Assembly (NCBI GenBank): GCA_045586385.1
Contig: JAZNAE010000087.1
Coordinates: 1 to 56,288 of the forward strand
DNA length: 56,288 nt
Source: Suilimivivens sp045586385
GTDB lineage: Bacteria; Bacillota; Clostridia; Lachnospirales; Lachnospiraceae
Reading direction: 5' to 3'
Below, one piece after another: positions 9,490 to 19,577 of this stretch. Numbering within the stretch: the first letter of the stretch is position 1; every line of letters starts with the position of its first letter. A program made the translations under genes and the position numbers. Below the pieces are notes generated by a model. It was not told the DNA's origin. It saw nothing but the letters and a program-made list of their open reading frames with translations, and ran no database searches.

Positions 9490-10236
9490 TCATTTATTTC
9501 TAACTTCTTTATGATGTTGCAAGTTGCACGAATTATATAACACCTGTAATTCTTCCCCGAGAATTTGCCTGAATTGACCCGGTTTTAAATCTGCAAGTCC
9601 AACATTCACTACCCTTATACGTTTTAAAGCAATTACTTTCGCCCCAAGTTCTAGTACCATTCTCCTAATTTGCCTGTTGACTCCTTGGGTCAGCACTATT
9701 TTGAATGTAAATTTACCTACTTTTTCAATCTCACAAGGCTTTGTTTTTATCTTTAATTCGCGTAGATAAACCCCTTCTGCCATTGCTCTAAGGAACTCAT
9801 CCGTAATTTCTTTGTTAATCTTTACAATATACTCTTTTTCATGCCCGGCACTCCCCTGCATCATTGCATGAATCAAATCTCCATCATTACTAAGAAGCAG
9901 CAATCCTTCAGAATCTTTATCCAATCTGCCCGCATAAGTTACCCTTACAGGAAATTTTACCATCTCTGTAACTTTTTTATCTGCAAACTTATCTCTTTCT
10001 GTACATGTCACACCGATGGGTTTATAATACGCAAGTACAACTTTCTCATTTTTCCCATGTACAGGCTTTCCGTTTAACAGAATTTGTTCGCATCCGTCCA
10101 CTTGCATTCCCATATCAGCAACCTTACCGTTAACAGTTACCCGTCCCTCAGCAATAAGGCGGTCTGCATCTCTTCTGGAACAAATGCCGCAAGATGCCAA
10201 ATATTTATTTAAACGCTCTCTTTTTGTAAAACTCAT
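9490..10236 (-). CDS. 23S rRNA pseudouridine synthase, RsuA/RluF family
   Basis: It converts a uridine in 23S rRNA to pseudouridine. An N-terminal S4 RNA-binding domain (RLNKYLASCGICSRRDADRLI) is followed by the catalytic domain with the motif YAGRLDKDSEGLLLL, whose Asp is the nucleophile, and the late motif VNRQIRRMVLELG. At 248 residues it fits RluF/RluB better than RsuA, and the YYKPIGVTCT segment points to RluF, but the target uridine cannot be fixed from sequence. It follows hflX after 26 bases and may share its message. Confidence 0.9.
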   Translation of the reverse strand: MSFTKRERLNKYLASCGICSRRDADRLIAEGRVTVNGKVADMGMQVDGCEQILLNGKPVHGKNEKVVLAYYKPIGVTCTERDKFADKKVTEMVKFPVRVTYAGRLDKDSEGLLLLSNDGDLIHAMMQGSAGHEKEYIVKINKEITDEFLRAMAEGVYLRELKIKTKPCEIEKVGKFTFKIVLTQGVNRQIRRMVLELGAKVIALKRIRVVNVGLADLKPGQFRQILGEELQVLYNSCNLQHHKEVRNK

Positions 10237-10262
10237 ACGTTTTCCTCTGTTTATACAAACAA

Positions 10263-11570
10263 CTATTTCTTATATAAATACTCTGCATACTTGTTTTTAT
10301 CAGCTTTATGACACTTAACAGTTAACTTAGTACCATTTTCCTCGTATTCCTGACTTATCAAATGTGCATTTTCTCTAAAATATGATACTAAATTCCCTTT
10401 TGCATACGGAATAAGGAAGGTTTCTTCCACATAATCGGCATAAATCTTATTCAAAATAAACTCTACCAAAGCATCAAGGGATGTTTCATCCTTTGCCGAA
10501 AGATATATTTTATCTTCTCCGACTACTTTGGGATAAGAAATTTCTCCGCTTGTCTTATCCACTTTATTGTAAACTGTAAGAAGCGGAATATTTCCCGCAT
10601 CAAGCTCTGTTAATGTTTCTTTCGTCGTTTTCATTTGTTCCCGATAAAAAGGATCGGAATAATCTACTACCTGTAAAAGCAAATCCGCATTTTGAACCTC
10701 TTCTAATGTAGAACGAAAGGCCTTTACCAGACTATGCGGCAATTTGTGAATGAAGCCAACCGTGTCTGAAAGCAAAAAATCCTTATTATTTCCGGTATTT
10801 ATCCGCCTCACGGTAGTGTCAAGTGTAGCAAACAGCATATCCTTTTCAAGAACTTTCTTATCATCATCTTTTACATATTTATCTACCATTGCATTCATAA
10901 TAGTAGATTTACCGGCATTGGTATAACCTACCAACGCAACAAGCGGAATTCTTGCACTTTGACGCTTTTTCCTTTGAATCATCCGTTCGTCAGAGACTTC
11001 ATCAAGTTCTTTTCTAAGTTCTGAAAGGCGATGTTCAATTCTTCTTCTGTCAAGTTCCAGTTTCTTTTCACCGACGCCACGGCTACTCATACTGCCACTG
11101 GTACCCCCCTGTCTGGTTAATGCCTCATGCATTCCCACCAGTCTGGGCAACAAATATTGAAGTCTTGCCGTTTCAACCTGCAGTTTTGCTTCTCTCGTTT
11201 TTGCACGGCTTTCAAAAATATCCAAGATAAGATTAGTTCTGTCCATAACCGGTTTCCCCAGTTCGGATTGTAAATTCCTAAGCTGCGATGGTGTCAATGA
11301 ATTGTCAAAGATAATCAAATCTGCCTCCAGTTTCTCTGCCAACTCTTTCACTTCAGCCACCTTCCCGGTACCGATATAAAGCCCCTTGTTTATGAACTCC
11401 ACCTTTTGCGTAACAACTGCTATCGTTTTCATGAAGCACGCCTTGGCAAGATTCTCCAACTCTTCCATTGACCTTTCAAAGTCTGTCTCACTTTCATGGT
11501 TGTCGGAAGTTTCTACCCCTACCAATATGACTCTTTCTAATTTTTCTTCATTTACCAATTCTTTTTCCAT
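10263..11570 (-). CDS. hflX: Ribosome-associated GTPase HflX
   Basis: HflX is a GTPase that binds the 50S subunit and splits stalled 70S ribosomes under stress. The 435-residue product has the N-terminal HflX domain (GTGKVAEVKELAEKLEADLIIFDN and LTPSQLRNLQ), the glycine-rich linker QGGTSGSMSSRGVGEKKLELD, and a G domain with G1 GYTNAGKST, G3 DTVGF and G4 NKVD. The length and order are standard for Firmicutes. The gene upstream is aroA, about 120 bases away. Confidence 0.96.
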   Translation of the reverse strand: MEKELVNEEKLERVILVGVETSDNHESETDFERSMEELENLAKACFMKTIAVVTQKVEFINKGLYIGTGKVAEVKELAEKLEADLIIFDNSLTPSQLRNLQSELGKPVMDRTNLILDIFESRAKTREAKLQVETARLQYLLPRLVGMHEALTRQGGTSGSMSSRGVGEKKLELDRRRIEHRLSELRKELDEVSDERMIQRKKRQSARIPLVALVGYTNAGKSTIMNAMVDKYVKDDDKKVLEKDMLFATLDTTVRRINTGNNKDFLLSDTVGFIHKLPHSLVKAFRSTLEEVQNADLLLQVVDYSDPFYREQMKTTKETLTELDAGNIPLLTVYNKVDKTSGEISYPKVVGEDKIYLSAKDETSLDALVEFILNKIYADYVEETFLIPYAKGNLVSYFRENAHLISQEYEENGTKLTVKCHKADKNKYAEYLYKK

Positions 11571-11692
11571 AAATCCTCTTAGTTAAAACAAAATTGCTAC
11601 AAACCCTTAAAAATCAAGGTTTTGCGCGTATATTTGTTATATCTAAATTTAACTTTTATCATATCTCGCTTTTAATTATAACGATATTTCAT

Positions 11693-13006
11693 TTAATCAC
11701 ACGCGTTGTTTTCGTTTGTGATTTTGTCTATAATTTCGAAGTAATTCTCAAATGTTTTCCTACAACATGACGGGTTTTTAATGGTAACCATACCGGTCTT
11801 CAAACCTATGAGTGTAAACGCCATAGCCATACGATGATCCTCATAAGTCTCTGTCTCTGTCTTCTTTACCGCTCCTGTTTGTACCGGTTTGATACAGATA
11901 CCATCTACTCCCGGCACTTCCTCACACCCTATTCCCATTCGCTCAAGTTCCGTTACAATCGCATGAATCCGATTCGATTCCTGAAAGCGGATATGTCCTA
12001 TATTCCTGATTACGGTTTCACTGCTTGCAAAGGGTGCGATTGCTGCCATGGTCATGGTCTGATCCGAAAAGTCCTTCATGGAAACATCCAGTCCCGGATA
12101 ATCATCAAGCATCTTGCCACTCACCCACAGGCCTTCCTCTCTATCATCAATCTCACATCCCATGTCTTCCATAAGACTTATAAACTTAATATCTCCCTGT
12201 AGTGAACTTCTATGTACATTCTTTACGATAACGTCTGTTTTTAATAATGGGGCCATCGCATAAAAATAGCATGCACCGGATACATCCGGTTCTATTTGAT
12301 ATTCTTCCAGCCCGAATATTTTATTTTTCGGTACCTTCACGCTGTTTCCTTCTCTCTCCACAGATATTCCGAACTGTTCCATCATTGCAAGTGTCATTTT
12401 GATGTAAGAGCCTTCTGTCCTATCTCCTGCCATATGCACGATAAGCCCCTCTTCCATAAGCACGCCGGACATAAGCAGGGCACTGGCAAACTGACTGCTG
12501 ATTTTAGTGTCAATCGTCACTTCTTTCATGTCCGGCTTTTCTGATTTCATAACAAAGGGGAAATGTCCTGCCTCACCTTTATATGTAATTTCCACTCCTG
12601 CATTTTGTAAAATGCTAAGCAGTGGTTCCATGGGGCGTTTACACATCTGCGGTGATGCATTCATTTCATATTCACCGCCTGCCAAAGCCAACATCACAGT
12701 CAGAAATCTTGCTGCTGTACCGGCGCTTCTGACATTAACATGAGCCTTACGGTTGGGAATGTCCCCTCCCATTCCCTGTATAGTCACTTCTTTCTCATTT
12801 TCTCTTATTATCACTTCAAATCCCAGACTTTGCAGACTGTCCAAAAAAGCCCTGGAGTCATCGCTAAACAAAACACCTTTTAAAAGACATCTTTGACCGG
12901 ATAATGCAGCAAGCAATAGTGCTCTGTTAGTAATGCTTTTAGAGCCCGGTACTTCTACTGCAAGTTCATTTATATTTTCAACTTTTTTTACGTAATATTT
13001 CTCCAC
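11693..13006 (-). CDS. aroA: 3-phosphoshikimate 1-carboxyvinyltransferase (EPSP synthase)
   Basis: AroA transfers the enolpyruvyl group of PEP to shikimate 3-phosphate, the sixth step of the shikimate pathway. The 437-residue product begins with the substrate-binding motif VPGSKSITNRALLLAALS, continues with SAGTAARFL near residue 92, and has YEDHRMAMAF near the end, all diagnostic. The other shikimate genes aroE, aroK and aroQ are at 46951-48806, so the pathway is split over two loci here. It stands alone, with gaps of 120-140 bases on either side. Confidence 0.97.
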   Translation of the reverse strand: MEKYYVKKVENINELAVEVPGSKSITNRALLLAALSGQRCLLKGVLFSDDSRAFLDSLQSLGFEVIIRENEKEVTIQGMGGDIPNRKAHVNVRSAGTAARFLTVMLALAGGEYEMNASPQMCKRPMEPLLSILQNAGVEITYKGEAGHFPFVMKSEKPDMKEVTIDTKISSQFASALLMSGVLMEEGLIVHMAGDRTEGSYIKMTLAMMEQFGISVEREGNSVKVPKNKIFGLEEYQIEPDVSGACYFYAMAPLLKTDVIVKNVHRSSLQGDIKFISLMEDMGCEIDDREEGLWVSGKMLDDYPGLDVSMKDFSDQTMTMAAIAPFASSETVIRNIGHIRFQESNRIHAIVTELERMGIGCEEVPGVDGICIKPVQTGAVKKTETETYEDHRMAMAFTLIGLKTGMVTIKNPSCCRKTFENYFEIIDKITNENNACD

Positions 13007-13149
13007 TTTTTCTAATTCTCCATTCGGTTTACACTTATTCCAAAACCACTTTGTATAAGAATCACCAATTTATACTATATCAATTTTTTTGATACCTGCC
13101 AACCTCTAAAAAGTTATATAACAAGGTAACTATATCTTCTATCTGCTTC

Positions 13150-14520
13150 TTATATTCCCAGTTTCCTCATCAACTGTTTTCTCATAACAAAGAAACAGAT
13201 TAAATGAACAGCTGCTGTTAAAAACCAAGACACCGGATAAGATATATATAAAGTTTCAAGACTTCTGTCCCACTGAAAAATCGTATATATCCAAATGATA
13301 CGAAACGCACAGGCACCGAGCAGGGATACGATCATCGGCGTGATTGCATAACCAAGTCCCCTAATACTGCCCACAACAACATCCATAATACCGCACAAGA
13401 AATAAGGCATACATATATATAATAGCCTGCATACCCCATATGTTATTACTTCCGGTTCTGATGAATACAGTGAAAGCAAAGGCTCTCCAAAAATCACTAC
13501 AACATTCCCCAGCACAAGACCGATAATTGTTACCAATCCTAAACATTCAACCAGTATTTTACTGATTCTGTCAAACCTCTTCGCTCCTAAATTTTGTCCC
13601 GTAAAGCTTATTGCTGCCTGATGAACCGCATTCATAGCTACATATACAAATCCTTCTATGTTCATCGCCGCGGTATTCCCTGCCATGGCAACCGAACCAA
13701 AAGAATTTACTGACGATTGAATAAGCACATTCGAAATAGAAAACAAGGAACCTTGTAAACCTGCAGGCAGACCGATTCTGGCAATCCTGCCAAGCTTATC
13801 CCAGTTGATACGAAGCTTATTTAATTCCACTTTGAAACAACCTTCACTGTTCATTAAGCATTTGACCGTTAACACTGCTGATATAACTTGTGAAATAATG
13901 GTGGCAAGCGCAACACCTGCAACTCCCATATGAAAACCTATCACAAACCATAAATTTAAAATCACATTAATCACGCCTGCAACCATCAGGTAGATAAGCG
14001 GTCTTCTTGTATCGCCAATAGCCCGAAGCACTGCACTACCGAAATTATACAAAAGTACAACCGGCATGCCTACAAAATAGATTCTCATATATAACACGGA
14101 ATGATTGATTACATCGGATGGTGTATCCATTAACTCCAACAGCGGTTTTGCCAAAAAAACCCCCATTAGCGTTAACAGAATTCCGCCGATTACACTGATA
14201 ACAACTGCAGTGTGTACCGTTTCGCTAACTTCTTTATCCTGTTTTCCGCCGTAATATCTTGCTGTAAGTACATTTACACCTACGGACATCCCCATAAATA
14301 CATTCACCAGCAAATTTGTTAATGATGATGTAGAGCCTACTGCCGCCAACGCTTCACTGCCTGCAAATCTACCCACTACAATTACATCTGCTGCATTGAA
14401 CATCAATTGCAAAATACCTGACATTACAAGAGGTAATGTAAACAAAAGTAATTTCTTAAAAAGCGGACCGTTACACATATCAATTTCATAAGTTTTTCTG
14501 TTCTTTGTAAGACCACTCAT
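13150..14520 (-). CDS. MATE family efflux transporter, NorM-like branch
   Basis: A 456-residue membrane protein with about 12 helices. It begins with a short hydrophilic stretch and then FKKLLLFTLPLVMSGILQLMFNAADVIVVGRFAGSEALAAVGST-type sequence, typical of the large gut-clostridial group of MATE exporters. It is clearly different in sequence from the MATE at 315-1673. It is transcribed away from the amidase gene at 14606, with 85 bases between them. The substrate is unknown. Confidence 0.93.
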   Translation of the reverse strand: MSGLTKNRKTYEIDMCNGPLFKKLLLFTLPLVMSGILQLMFNAADVIVVGRFAGSEALAAVGSTSSLTNLLVNVFMGMSVGVNVLTARYYGGKQDKEVSETVHTAVVISVIGGILLTLMGVFLAKPLLELMDTPSDVINHSVLYMRIYFVGMPVVLLYNFGSAVLRAIGDTRRPLIYLMVAGVINVILNLWFVIGFHMGVAGVALATIISQVISAVLTVKCLMNSEGCFKVELNKLRINWDKLGRIARIGLPAGLQGSLFSISNVLIQSSVNSFGSVAMAGNTAAMNIEGFVYVAMNAVHQAAISFTGQNLGAKRFDRISKILVECLGLVTIIGLVLGNVVVIFGEPLLSLYSSEPEVITYGVCRLLYICMPYFLCGIMDVVVGSIRGLGYAITPMIVSLLGACAFRIIWIYTIFQWDRSLETLYISYPVSWFLTAAVHLICFFVMRKQLMRKLGI

Positions 14521-14605
14521 TATACTCTCCTCAATTTTCTATCAAAATGTAACACTATATCTTTTACTACATATTTTATTATAAGTCAATTATTAAGAGG
14601 TTCCT

Positions 14606-15130
14606 ATGCCAACAGTTGTAATAGATGCCGGCCATGGTGGTTCCGATTTCGGAGCCACATACTTAGGACGCCGGGAAAAAGATGACACCTTAAATCTTGC
14701 ACTTGCCGTCGGAAACATTCTTGAAAACAATGGCGTCAACGTCATTTATACCCGAACAGATGATGTATATGAAACGCCCACACAAAAAGCACAGGAAGCA
14801 AATGCTGCAGGTGCCGATTACTTCATTTCCATCCACAGAAACTCCAGTCCATATGATAACCAATATACCGGGATTGAATCCCTTGTTTATAATAGGAACA
14901 GCACTGCCGGAAATATAGCTCAAAATATCAACCGGAACTTGGAGGCATTGGGTTTTGCCAACCAAGGGGTTAATGAGCGCACCAATCTCGCTGTTTTGCG
15001 CCGCACAAATATGCCTGCCGTATTGGTAGAAGTCGGTTTTCTCAATACAGACCGGGATAACATCCGGTTTGATAACCGTTTTTACGAAATTGCACAGGCA
15101 ATTGCCGACGGTATTCTTTCTTCCATATAA
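14606..15130 (+). CDS. N-acetylmuramoyl-L-alanine amidase (Amidase_3)
   Basis: It cleaves the bond between N-acetylmuramic acid and L-alanine in peptidoglycan. The 174 residues are a bare catalytic domain: VVIDAGHGGSDFGA carries the first zinc-binding His, ISIHRNSS the later zinc His, and VLVEVGFLNTDRDN the catalytic Glu. There is no signal peptide, membrane anchor or wall-binding domain, so export is unexplained; it may be released by lysis or act during sporulation. AGAGG lies before the ATG. It is the only plus-strand core gene in the left half. A strong bidirectional terminator follows. Confidence 0.92.
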   Translation: MPTVVIDAGHGGSDFGATYLGRREKDDTLNLALAVGNILENNGVNVIYTRTDDVYETPTQKAQEANAAGADYFISIHRNSSPYDNQYTGIESLVYNRNSTAGNIAQNINRNLEALGFANQGVNERTNLAVLRRTNMPAVLVEVGFLNTDRDNIRFDNRFYEIAQAIADGILSSI

Positions 15131-15145
15131 TTTCATCAAAAAGCA

Positions 15146-15172
15146 GAGAATGAATTTCTACAATTCATTCTC
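15146..15172. terminator. Bidirectional terminator
   Basis: GAGAATGAATT (15146-15156) pairs perfectly with AATTCATTCTC (15162-15172) around TCTAC. CTTTTTTT follows on the plus strand and GCTTTTTG on the minus strand. It serves the convergent amidase and TPR/DUF4125 genes. Confidence 0.85.
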
Positions 15173-15178
15173 CTTTTT

Positions 15179-17509
15179 TTATAGCTTATTTTCTAATTCA
15201 TCAAGTGAGCCGTATCCATATAGCAATGCCGTATTTCTCATAATCATCTCTGCGAGGTTCTTCTCATCTCTGCATAGCCCTGCAATAAATCTTCCATACA
15301 AATCTAATGTTTCATCTGAGTAAGTTCCCAGTTCTCCTCTTAAATATGTCTCATAGGATGTGTTAAAAGGGGTATCTTCAAAGGAATGGATACTTCTGGC
15401 ATTACCGGCCGCTTTTGGATATTTTTCAGCGAATTCTTCCATCCACATCACCTGAATATTCACTATTTCTTCTATGATTTCCCTCTTTTTCCCATGAATC
15501 TTCGGAAGAGCGTCTTTTAACTGTTCATATTTTTGAGGCGTAGTGCTTTCCATCATACGGGCATATTTTTCTGCAATCAGATTATGTCCATTTTCATTTG
15601 CTATACGGAAATCATGAATATAACTCCTTAGCATTTCTTCCGTCCAAGTGTAATACTGGCTGGTGCGCATAATGGAAAATGTATTAAAGTCATCCTGGCA
15701 ATCTGCCCTACCACCTTCGTTATCTACTTTGTCAAATGCTTCCCATTCCAAAGAAACCAATTCATCAATCAATGCTGTTTTAAAGGATTCCTCTGTTTTT
15801 TCCTTCTGCGGAATGCTTTTCAAAATATTATCCGTGTGATGATCGAGATAGTTATCTTCTCCGTTTGTAAGCCCCTGTTTTTTCATTTCGGCAATTATCA
15901 TGGCCACAATAAGCTCAATTGTCTGCGGAATCCTGTCATCTCCCACCGGCATCTGTGCCAGCACTGTCAAAATGTCACGGACCTCTTTTAAAACTGCCAG
16001 TTTTTCCATACCCTTATGCATCCATTTATAAAAAGGAGCATATTTGCGGTTTAAGAGATATACCATCATCATGGTATGCTTCATAAATTCAGCCAGCGCA
16101 ATCTGTGCCGTAACCGTATCACCACGGTCATACATCCGGGCATAATTATACTGACCGGACTGTGCCATAAGCGCAGCTTCCCTTGCTATCTTCTTGATTC
16201 TAACCTCTTCCGGATAGTAGCCGAGAATTCCTTCCCTGATTCTGGTAAATTCCCCCAAATCATCCCTGAATACTTTCCCGTTAGATGCAGTTGCCAATCT
16301 GTAATCATCCAAAAAAAGCCATTGGTTCTGCGTGGTTGGAACATCACTAAGGCCAATGAGATTTTCATAAAATTCACTGATTTTAAAGACCCCTACACGT
16401 TTTTTAGCTTTTGCAGTGGTCACTCTGGTAATTCCCATATAAGTTAACGGAAGTTCTTCATATGCCCGCTGTAACTCTTCCCCTATTTCATCATAAACCT
16501 GATCTGTAAGCCACATGCAAAATCCCGGTCCAAAATCGTGATCTCTTGACACTTCATCATCAAAGCCGAAGCAATCGGAGCCTTCCCCTACAAGTCCTAC
16601 GGCAATCTGGGATTCATACATGGGAAACCCTGTCCGGATCATCGGAACACCAAATTCCAGATAAAAAGCCTCGCAAAGTTCTAACCCATTTCTGAAAGAA
16701 CGCCCCATAGGCGTCTGCTTCATCTGTTCCGTCACTGCATTTAAATTCTGCAACGCGATTTCATACGCTTTATTCTTTCCCACATTTTTCTCTATCTCCG
16801 AAAGTGCCAGTTTATAATACTTTGCAGACTCTTCCAGATTTCCTGCAAGATACTGTGCTTCTCCCATGGCGGAAAGTGCACCGCTGTAATGATAATCCTT
16901 TTCTTCATCCATCTCAAATAAAGAAAAAGCACGTTTTAAATTAATAATTGCCTCTTCATATCTGTTTAGCTTCAGTTGTGATACTGCCAGATTCGTATAA
17001 GTTACCGCTGTTTCGATTCTTGCACCACTATATTGTGTCACAATACCAAGTGCACGCTCCAAGCAATCACATGCACTTTCAAAATCTCCCATCTCCTGAA
17101 ACAAAAGACTCATATTGTTATAAAGACTTGCATACCTAAAATCATGATAAGAAATACTTCCTTCGTAAATTCCTTTTACAATCTGATATGCTGACATAGA
17201 CTCTCTTAAAAGGCCGGCCGCGCGATAAGCATTTGCCACGTTTAGTAAAGTGGTTGCATATGCTACGGTTCCTTCAAGCCCCATCTTCTGCATTAATTTG
17301 AGCACCTGCTTACAATATTCAACAGACTTTTCAAACTCACCGGTTTCCCGAAAATGTCCGATAATTTCATTCATTAATGTAATCACCGCATTCCGGTCTC
17401 CCTCGTTTGCCGCCTCATCTATTTTAGTGAGCAGAAATTCTTCTACTTTATTTATCTTATGCTCCGCAAAAAGTTGATCCAATTGTGTAAGTACCTGCTC
17501 TATGTTCAT
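15179..17509 (-). CDS. TPR-DUF4037-DUF4125 protein
   Basis: A 776-residue cytoplasmic protein of three parts. Residues 1 to about 265 form tetratricopeptide repeats (for example ALYNNMSLLFQEMGDFESA and AVTYTNLAVSQLKLNRYEEA). About 270-460 match DUF4037, a region resembling a nucleotidyltransferase fold, with VGEGSDCFGFDDEVSRDHDF. The last third matches DUF4125 (ELVSLEWEAFDKVDNEGGRA, then SQYYTWT). The biochemical role is not known to me; the acidic SDCFGFDDEVSRDHD cluster could bind metal. Its start is 16 bases after the patatin gene, so the two form an operon. The domain calls are from memory of the families. Confidence 0.8.
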   Translation of the reverse strand: MNIEQVLTQLDQLFAEHKINKVEEFLLTKIDEAANEGDRNAVITLMNEIIGHFRETGEFEKSVEYCKQVLKLMQKMGLEGTVAYATTLLNVANAYRAAGLLRESMSAYQIVKGIYEGSISYHDFRYASLYNNMSLLFQEMGDFESACDCLERALGIVTQYSGARIETAVTYTNLAVSQLKLNRYEEAIINLKRAFSLFEMDEEKDYHYSGALSAMGEAQYLAGNLEESAKYYKLALSEIEKNVGKNKAYEIALQNLNAVTEQMKQTPMGRSFRNGLELCEAFYLEFGVPMIRTGFPMYESQIAVGLVGEGSDCFGFDDEVSRDHDFGPGFCMWLTDQVYDEIGEELQRAYEELPLTYMGITRVTTAKAKKRVGVFKISEFYENLIGLSDVPTTQNQWLFLDDYRLATASNGKVFRDDLGEFTRIREGILGYYPEEVRIKKIAREAALMAQSGQYNYARMYDRGDTVTAQIALAEFMKHTMMMVYLLNRKYAPFYKWMHKGMEKLAVLKEVRDILTVLAQMPVGDDRIPQTIELIVAMIIAEMKKQGLTNGEDNYLDHHTDNILKSIPQKEKTEESFKTALIDELVSLEWEAFDKVDNEGGRADCQDDFNTFSIMRTSQYYTWTEEMLRSYIHDFRIANENGHNLIAEKYARMMESTTPQKYEQLKDALPKIHGKKREIIEEIVNIQVMWMEEFAEKYPKAAGNARSIHSFEDTPFNTSYETYLRGELGTYSDETLDLYGRFIAGLCRDEKNLAEMIMRNTALLYGYGSLDELENKL

Positions 17510-17524
17510 GTATACGCCTCCTTA

Positions 17525-18379
17525 TTATTCTTCATACAGAAACTTGCGTATCTCCCCTTCTCTTTCCTTTGCAATTTCATAACCATGTTCATAGTATTTC
17601 ATCAACGTTTCTATATCGGATTCCTGATTTCTAATTGCCATCTTTGTGGGTCTTATCACAAAAGCCTTGCCCTCTTCTTCTAACTGCTTCAATTTATCAA
17701 GACTTTCGTTATACTTATCCGATCTTTTTTCTACAATTTTAATCAATGCCGGATATTTACGGTATACAAGTTTTAACATCATCATATAAAAGCGTCTGTA
17801 TTTCTTACGGTATTCGCTCTTTCTTGTAAGAACCACTATCATCTTTTCAAAGTTTTCTTCTAATGCCTTATCAACCGGAATGGCATCCGAAACACCGCCA
17901 TCTAACCACACTCTTCCATCCAAATGTGTTATTTTTGAAATAAAAGGCATGGAATTGGCTGCTTTGCAAAGATTCCAAAAATGCTCCTGTGACTTGAAAT
18001 CTTCGTGGTAAACACATTCCCCTGTTACACAGTCCGTGGTACTCATCATAAACCGTATCGGTGAATTACGAAAGGTATCAAAGTCAAAAGGTGCCTGCTC
18101 TTTCGGCACAATATCAAACAAATAATCCATGTCAAAAAAGGAACCAGTTCTAAAGAAAGTACCAAATCCCATATATTTTACTTTTTCAAGCGGCTTAACC
18201 ACTGCATCTATCAGTCTTCCTTTTTGGCGGGATACATAATTCATCCCTGCATAAGCTCCTGCCGATACTGCTATCACATTTGGAATTATAATCTCTTTTT
18301 CCAAAAAATAATCCAATATTCCTGCCTCAAAGACACTGCGCATGGCGCCGCCTTCCAAAACAATTCCGATTTTTTTCAT
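17525..18379 (-). CDS. Patatin-like phospholipase
   Basis: A 284-residue serine hydrolase of the patatin/YjjU type that probably cleaves acyl esters of lipids. The oxyanion loop LEGGAMRSVFEAG is at residues 8-20. The nucleophile is the Ser in AVSAGAYAGM; the first Gly of the usual GxSxG is Ala here. The dyad Asp lies in LDGGVSDAIPV. No signal peptide is seen, so it is cytoplasmic or peripherally membrane-bound. It precedes the TPR/DUF4125 gene with a 15-base gap, and a substrate or regulatory link between the two is possible but unproven. Confidence 0.9.
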   Translation of the reverse strand: MKKIGIVLEGGAMRSVFEAGILDYFLEKEIIIPNVIAVSAGAYAGMNYVSRQKGRLIDAVVKPLEKVKYMGFGTFFRTGSFFDMDYLFDIVPKEQAPFDFDTFRNSPIRFMMSTTDCVTGECVYHEDFKSQEHFWNLCKAANSMPFISKITHLDGRVWLDGGVSDAIPVDKALEENFEKMIVVLTRKSEYRKKYRRFYMMMLKLVYRKYPALIKIVEKRSDKYNESLDKLKQLEEEGKAFVIRPTKMAIRNQESDIETLMKYYEHGYEIAKEREGEIRKFLYEE

Positions 18380-18452
18380 CTGTGTTTTCCCTCAGGTTTC
18401 TCTTATTTTGCTCTATAGAATATTATACTTGTTTTATTCATATTTTCAAGAC

Positions 18453-18481
18453 AAAAGGACCATAACAAATTGTTACGGTCC
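18453..18481 (-). terminator. Terminator after the aldolase-family gene
   Basis: On the minus strand GGACCGTAACA pairs with TGTTATGGTCC with one mismatch, followed by TTTTGTC. It lies directly after the stop at 18490. Confidence 0.75.
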
Positions 18482-18489
18482 CCTTTGTT

Positions 18490-19470
18490 TTATTCCATAT
18501 TATCAAGAAGTTCCTGGTAAAATCTTGCGTAATCGCATCTGGCATCTCCCATAAATCTGATTGCGGAAGACGGATGGGAATTCATAATTCCTGTAAGCAA
18601 GTACGGAATATCATATCCCCAAATATTTCCTTTTTCTTTTTCTGCCCGAATGTACTTCTGCACAAAATCCATAACAGGCACCAGATTATATCTTGGATTT
18701 CTAAGGAAAGCCAGCAAAGATTCCATATAACAATTTCCTGCACCACGTCCCATTCCACTTACAGTTGCATCAAGAAGACTTGCCCCGTTACTGAGTGCTT
18801 CAATGGTATTGGCAAAAGCAAGCTGCTGATTATTATGTGCATGAATACCGATTTTCTTATTATGCTTTTCCGCAATGTTCATATACTTATCGGTTAATCT
18901 ACGCATCTGTTCCGGGTAAAAAGCACCAAAACTGTCTACCAGATAAATCACATCCACATCACATTCTGCAAGAATCTCAAGTCCGTTATCCAGCTCTTCT
19001 TCGCGGACCTTGGAAATTGCCATGATATTTACAGTGGTCTCATACCCCTTATCATGTGCATCCTGAATCATTTCAATGGCTGCAGGAATCTGATGAATGT
19101 ATGTAGCTGTACGGATCATATCAATGACACTGTCCTGTTTCTTTAAGATGTCATTTTTAAAATCGGTTCTGCCCACATCTGTCATAACAGAAATCTTTAA
19201 ATCGAAGTCATTATTCCCTACAACTGCACGGATATCTTCTTCCTCACAAAATTTCCACTTGCCGTAATCTTCTTTATTAAAAATCTCTTTGGATGCTTTA
19301 TATCCGAATTCCATATAATCAACACCGGCTCTAATATTGGTGCGATACAAATCCTTTACAAATTCGTCCGTAAATTCAAAGTTATTAACGAGTCCACCAT
19401 CACGAAGCGTACAATCTACCACTTTAATGTCTGGTCTGAATGCAATTAAATTACCGTTATCTCTTTTCAT
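18490..19470 (-). CDS. HMGL-like (DRE-TIM) aldolase-family protein
   Basis: A 326-residue TIM-barrel enzyme of the HMG-CoA lyase/4-hydroxy-2-oxovalerate aldolase superfamily. The signature VVDCTLRDGGLVNNFEF gives the metal-binding Asp and catalytic Arg, and GIHAHNNQQLAFANTIEA gives the HxH metal ligands. Many clostridial homologues are annotated only as an aldolase catalytic domain protein, and the substrate is unknown to me. I place the start at 19470, where GGAGG lies five bases before ATG; a longer frame to 19497 has no binding site. It is a single gene with its own terminator. Confidence 0.85.
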   Translation of the reverse strand: MKRDNGNLIAFRPDIKVVDCTLRDGGLVNNFEFTDEFVKDLYRTNIRAGVDYMEFGYKASKEIFNKEDYGKWKFCEEEDIRAVVGNNDFDLKISVMTDVGRTDFKNDILKKQDSVIDMIRTATYIHQIPAAIEMIQDAHDKGYETTVNIMAISKVREEELDNGLEILAECDVDVIYLVDSFGAFYPEQMRRLTDKYMNIAEKHNKKIGIHAHNNQQLAFANTIEALSNGASLLDATVSGMGRGAGNCYMESLLAFLRNPRYNLVPVMDFVQKYIRAEKEKGNIWGYDIPYLLTGIMNSHPSSAIRFMGDARCDYARFYQELLDNME

Positions 19471-19577
19471 GTCATCCTCCGAAGTTATGTTTGTCACTTT
19501 AAACCGTTACGCTTTAAAGCCCTAAAGTATATTTATGATAATACTACTCCGGATATAAATTGTCAATAACTTTTTTT

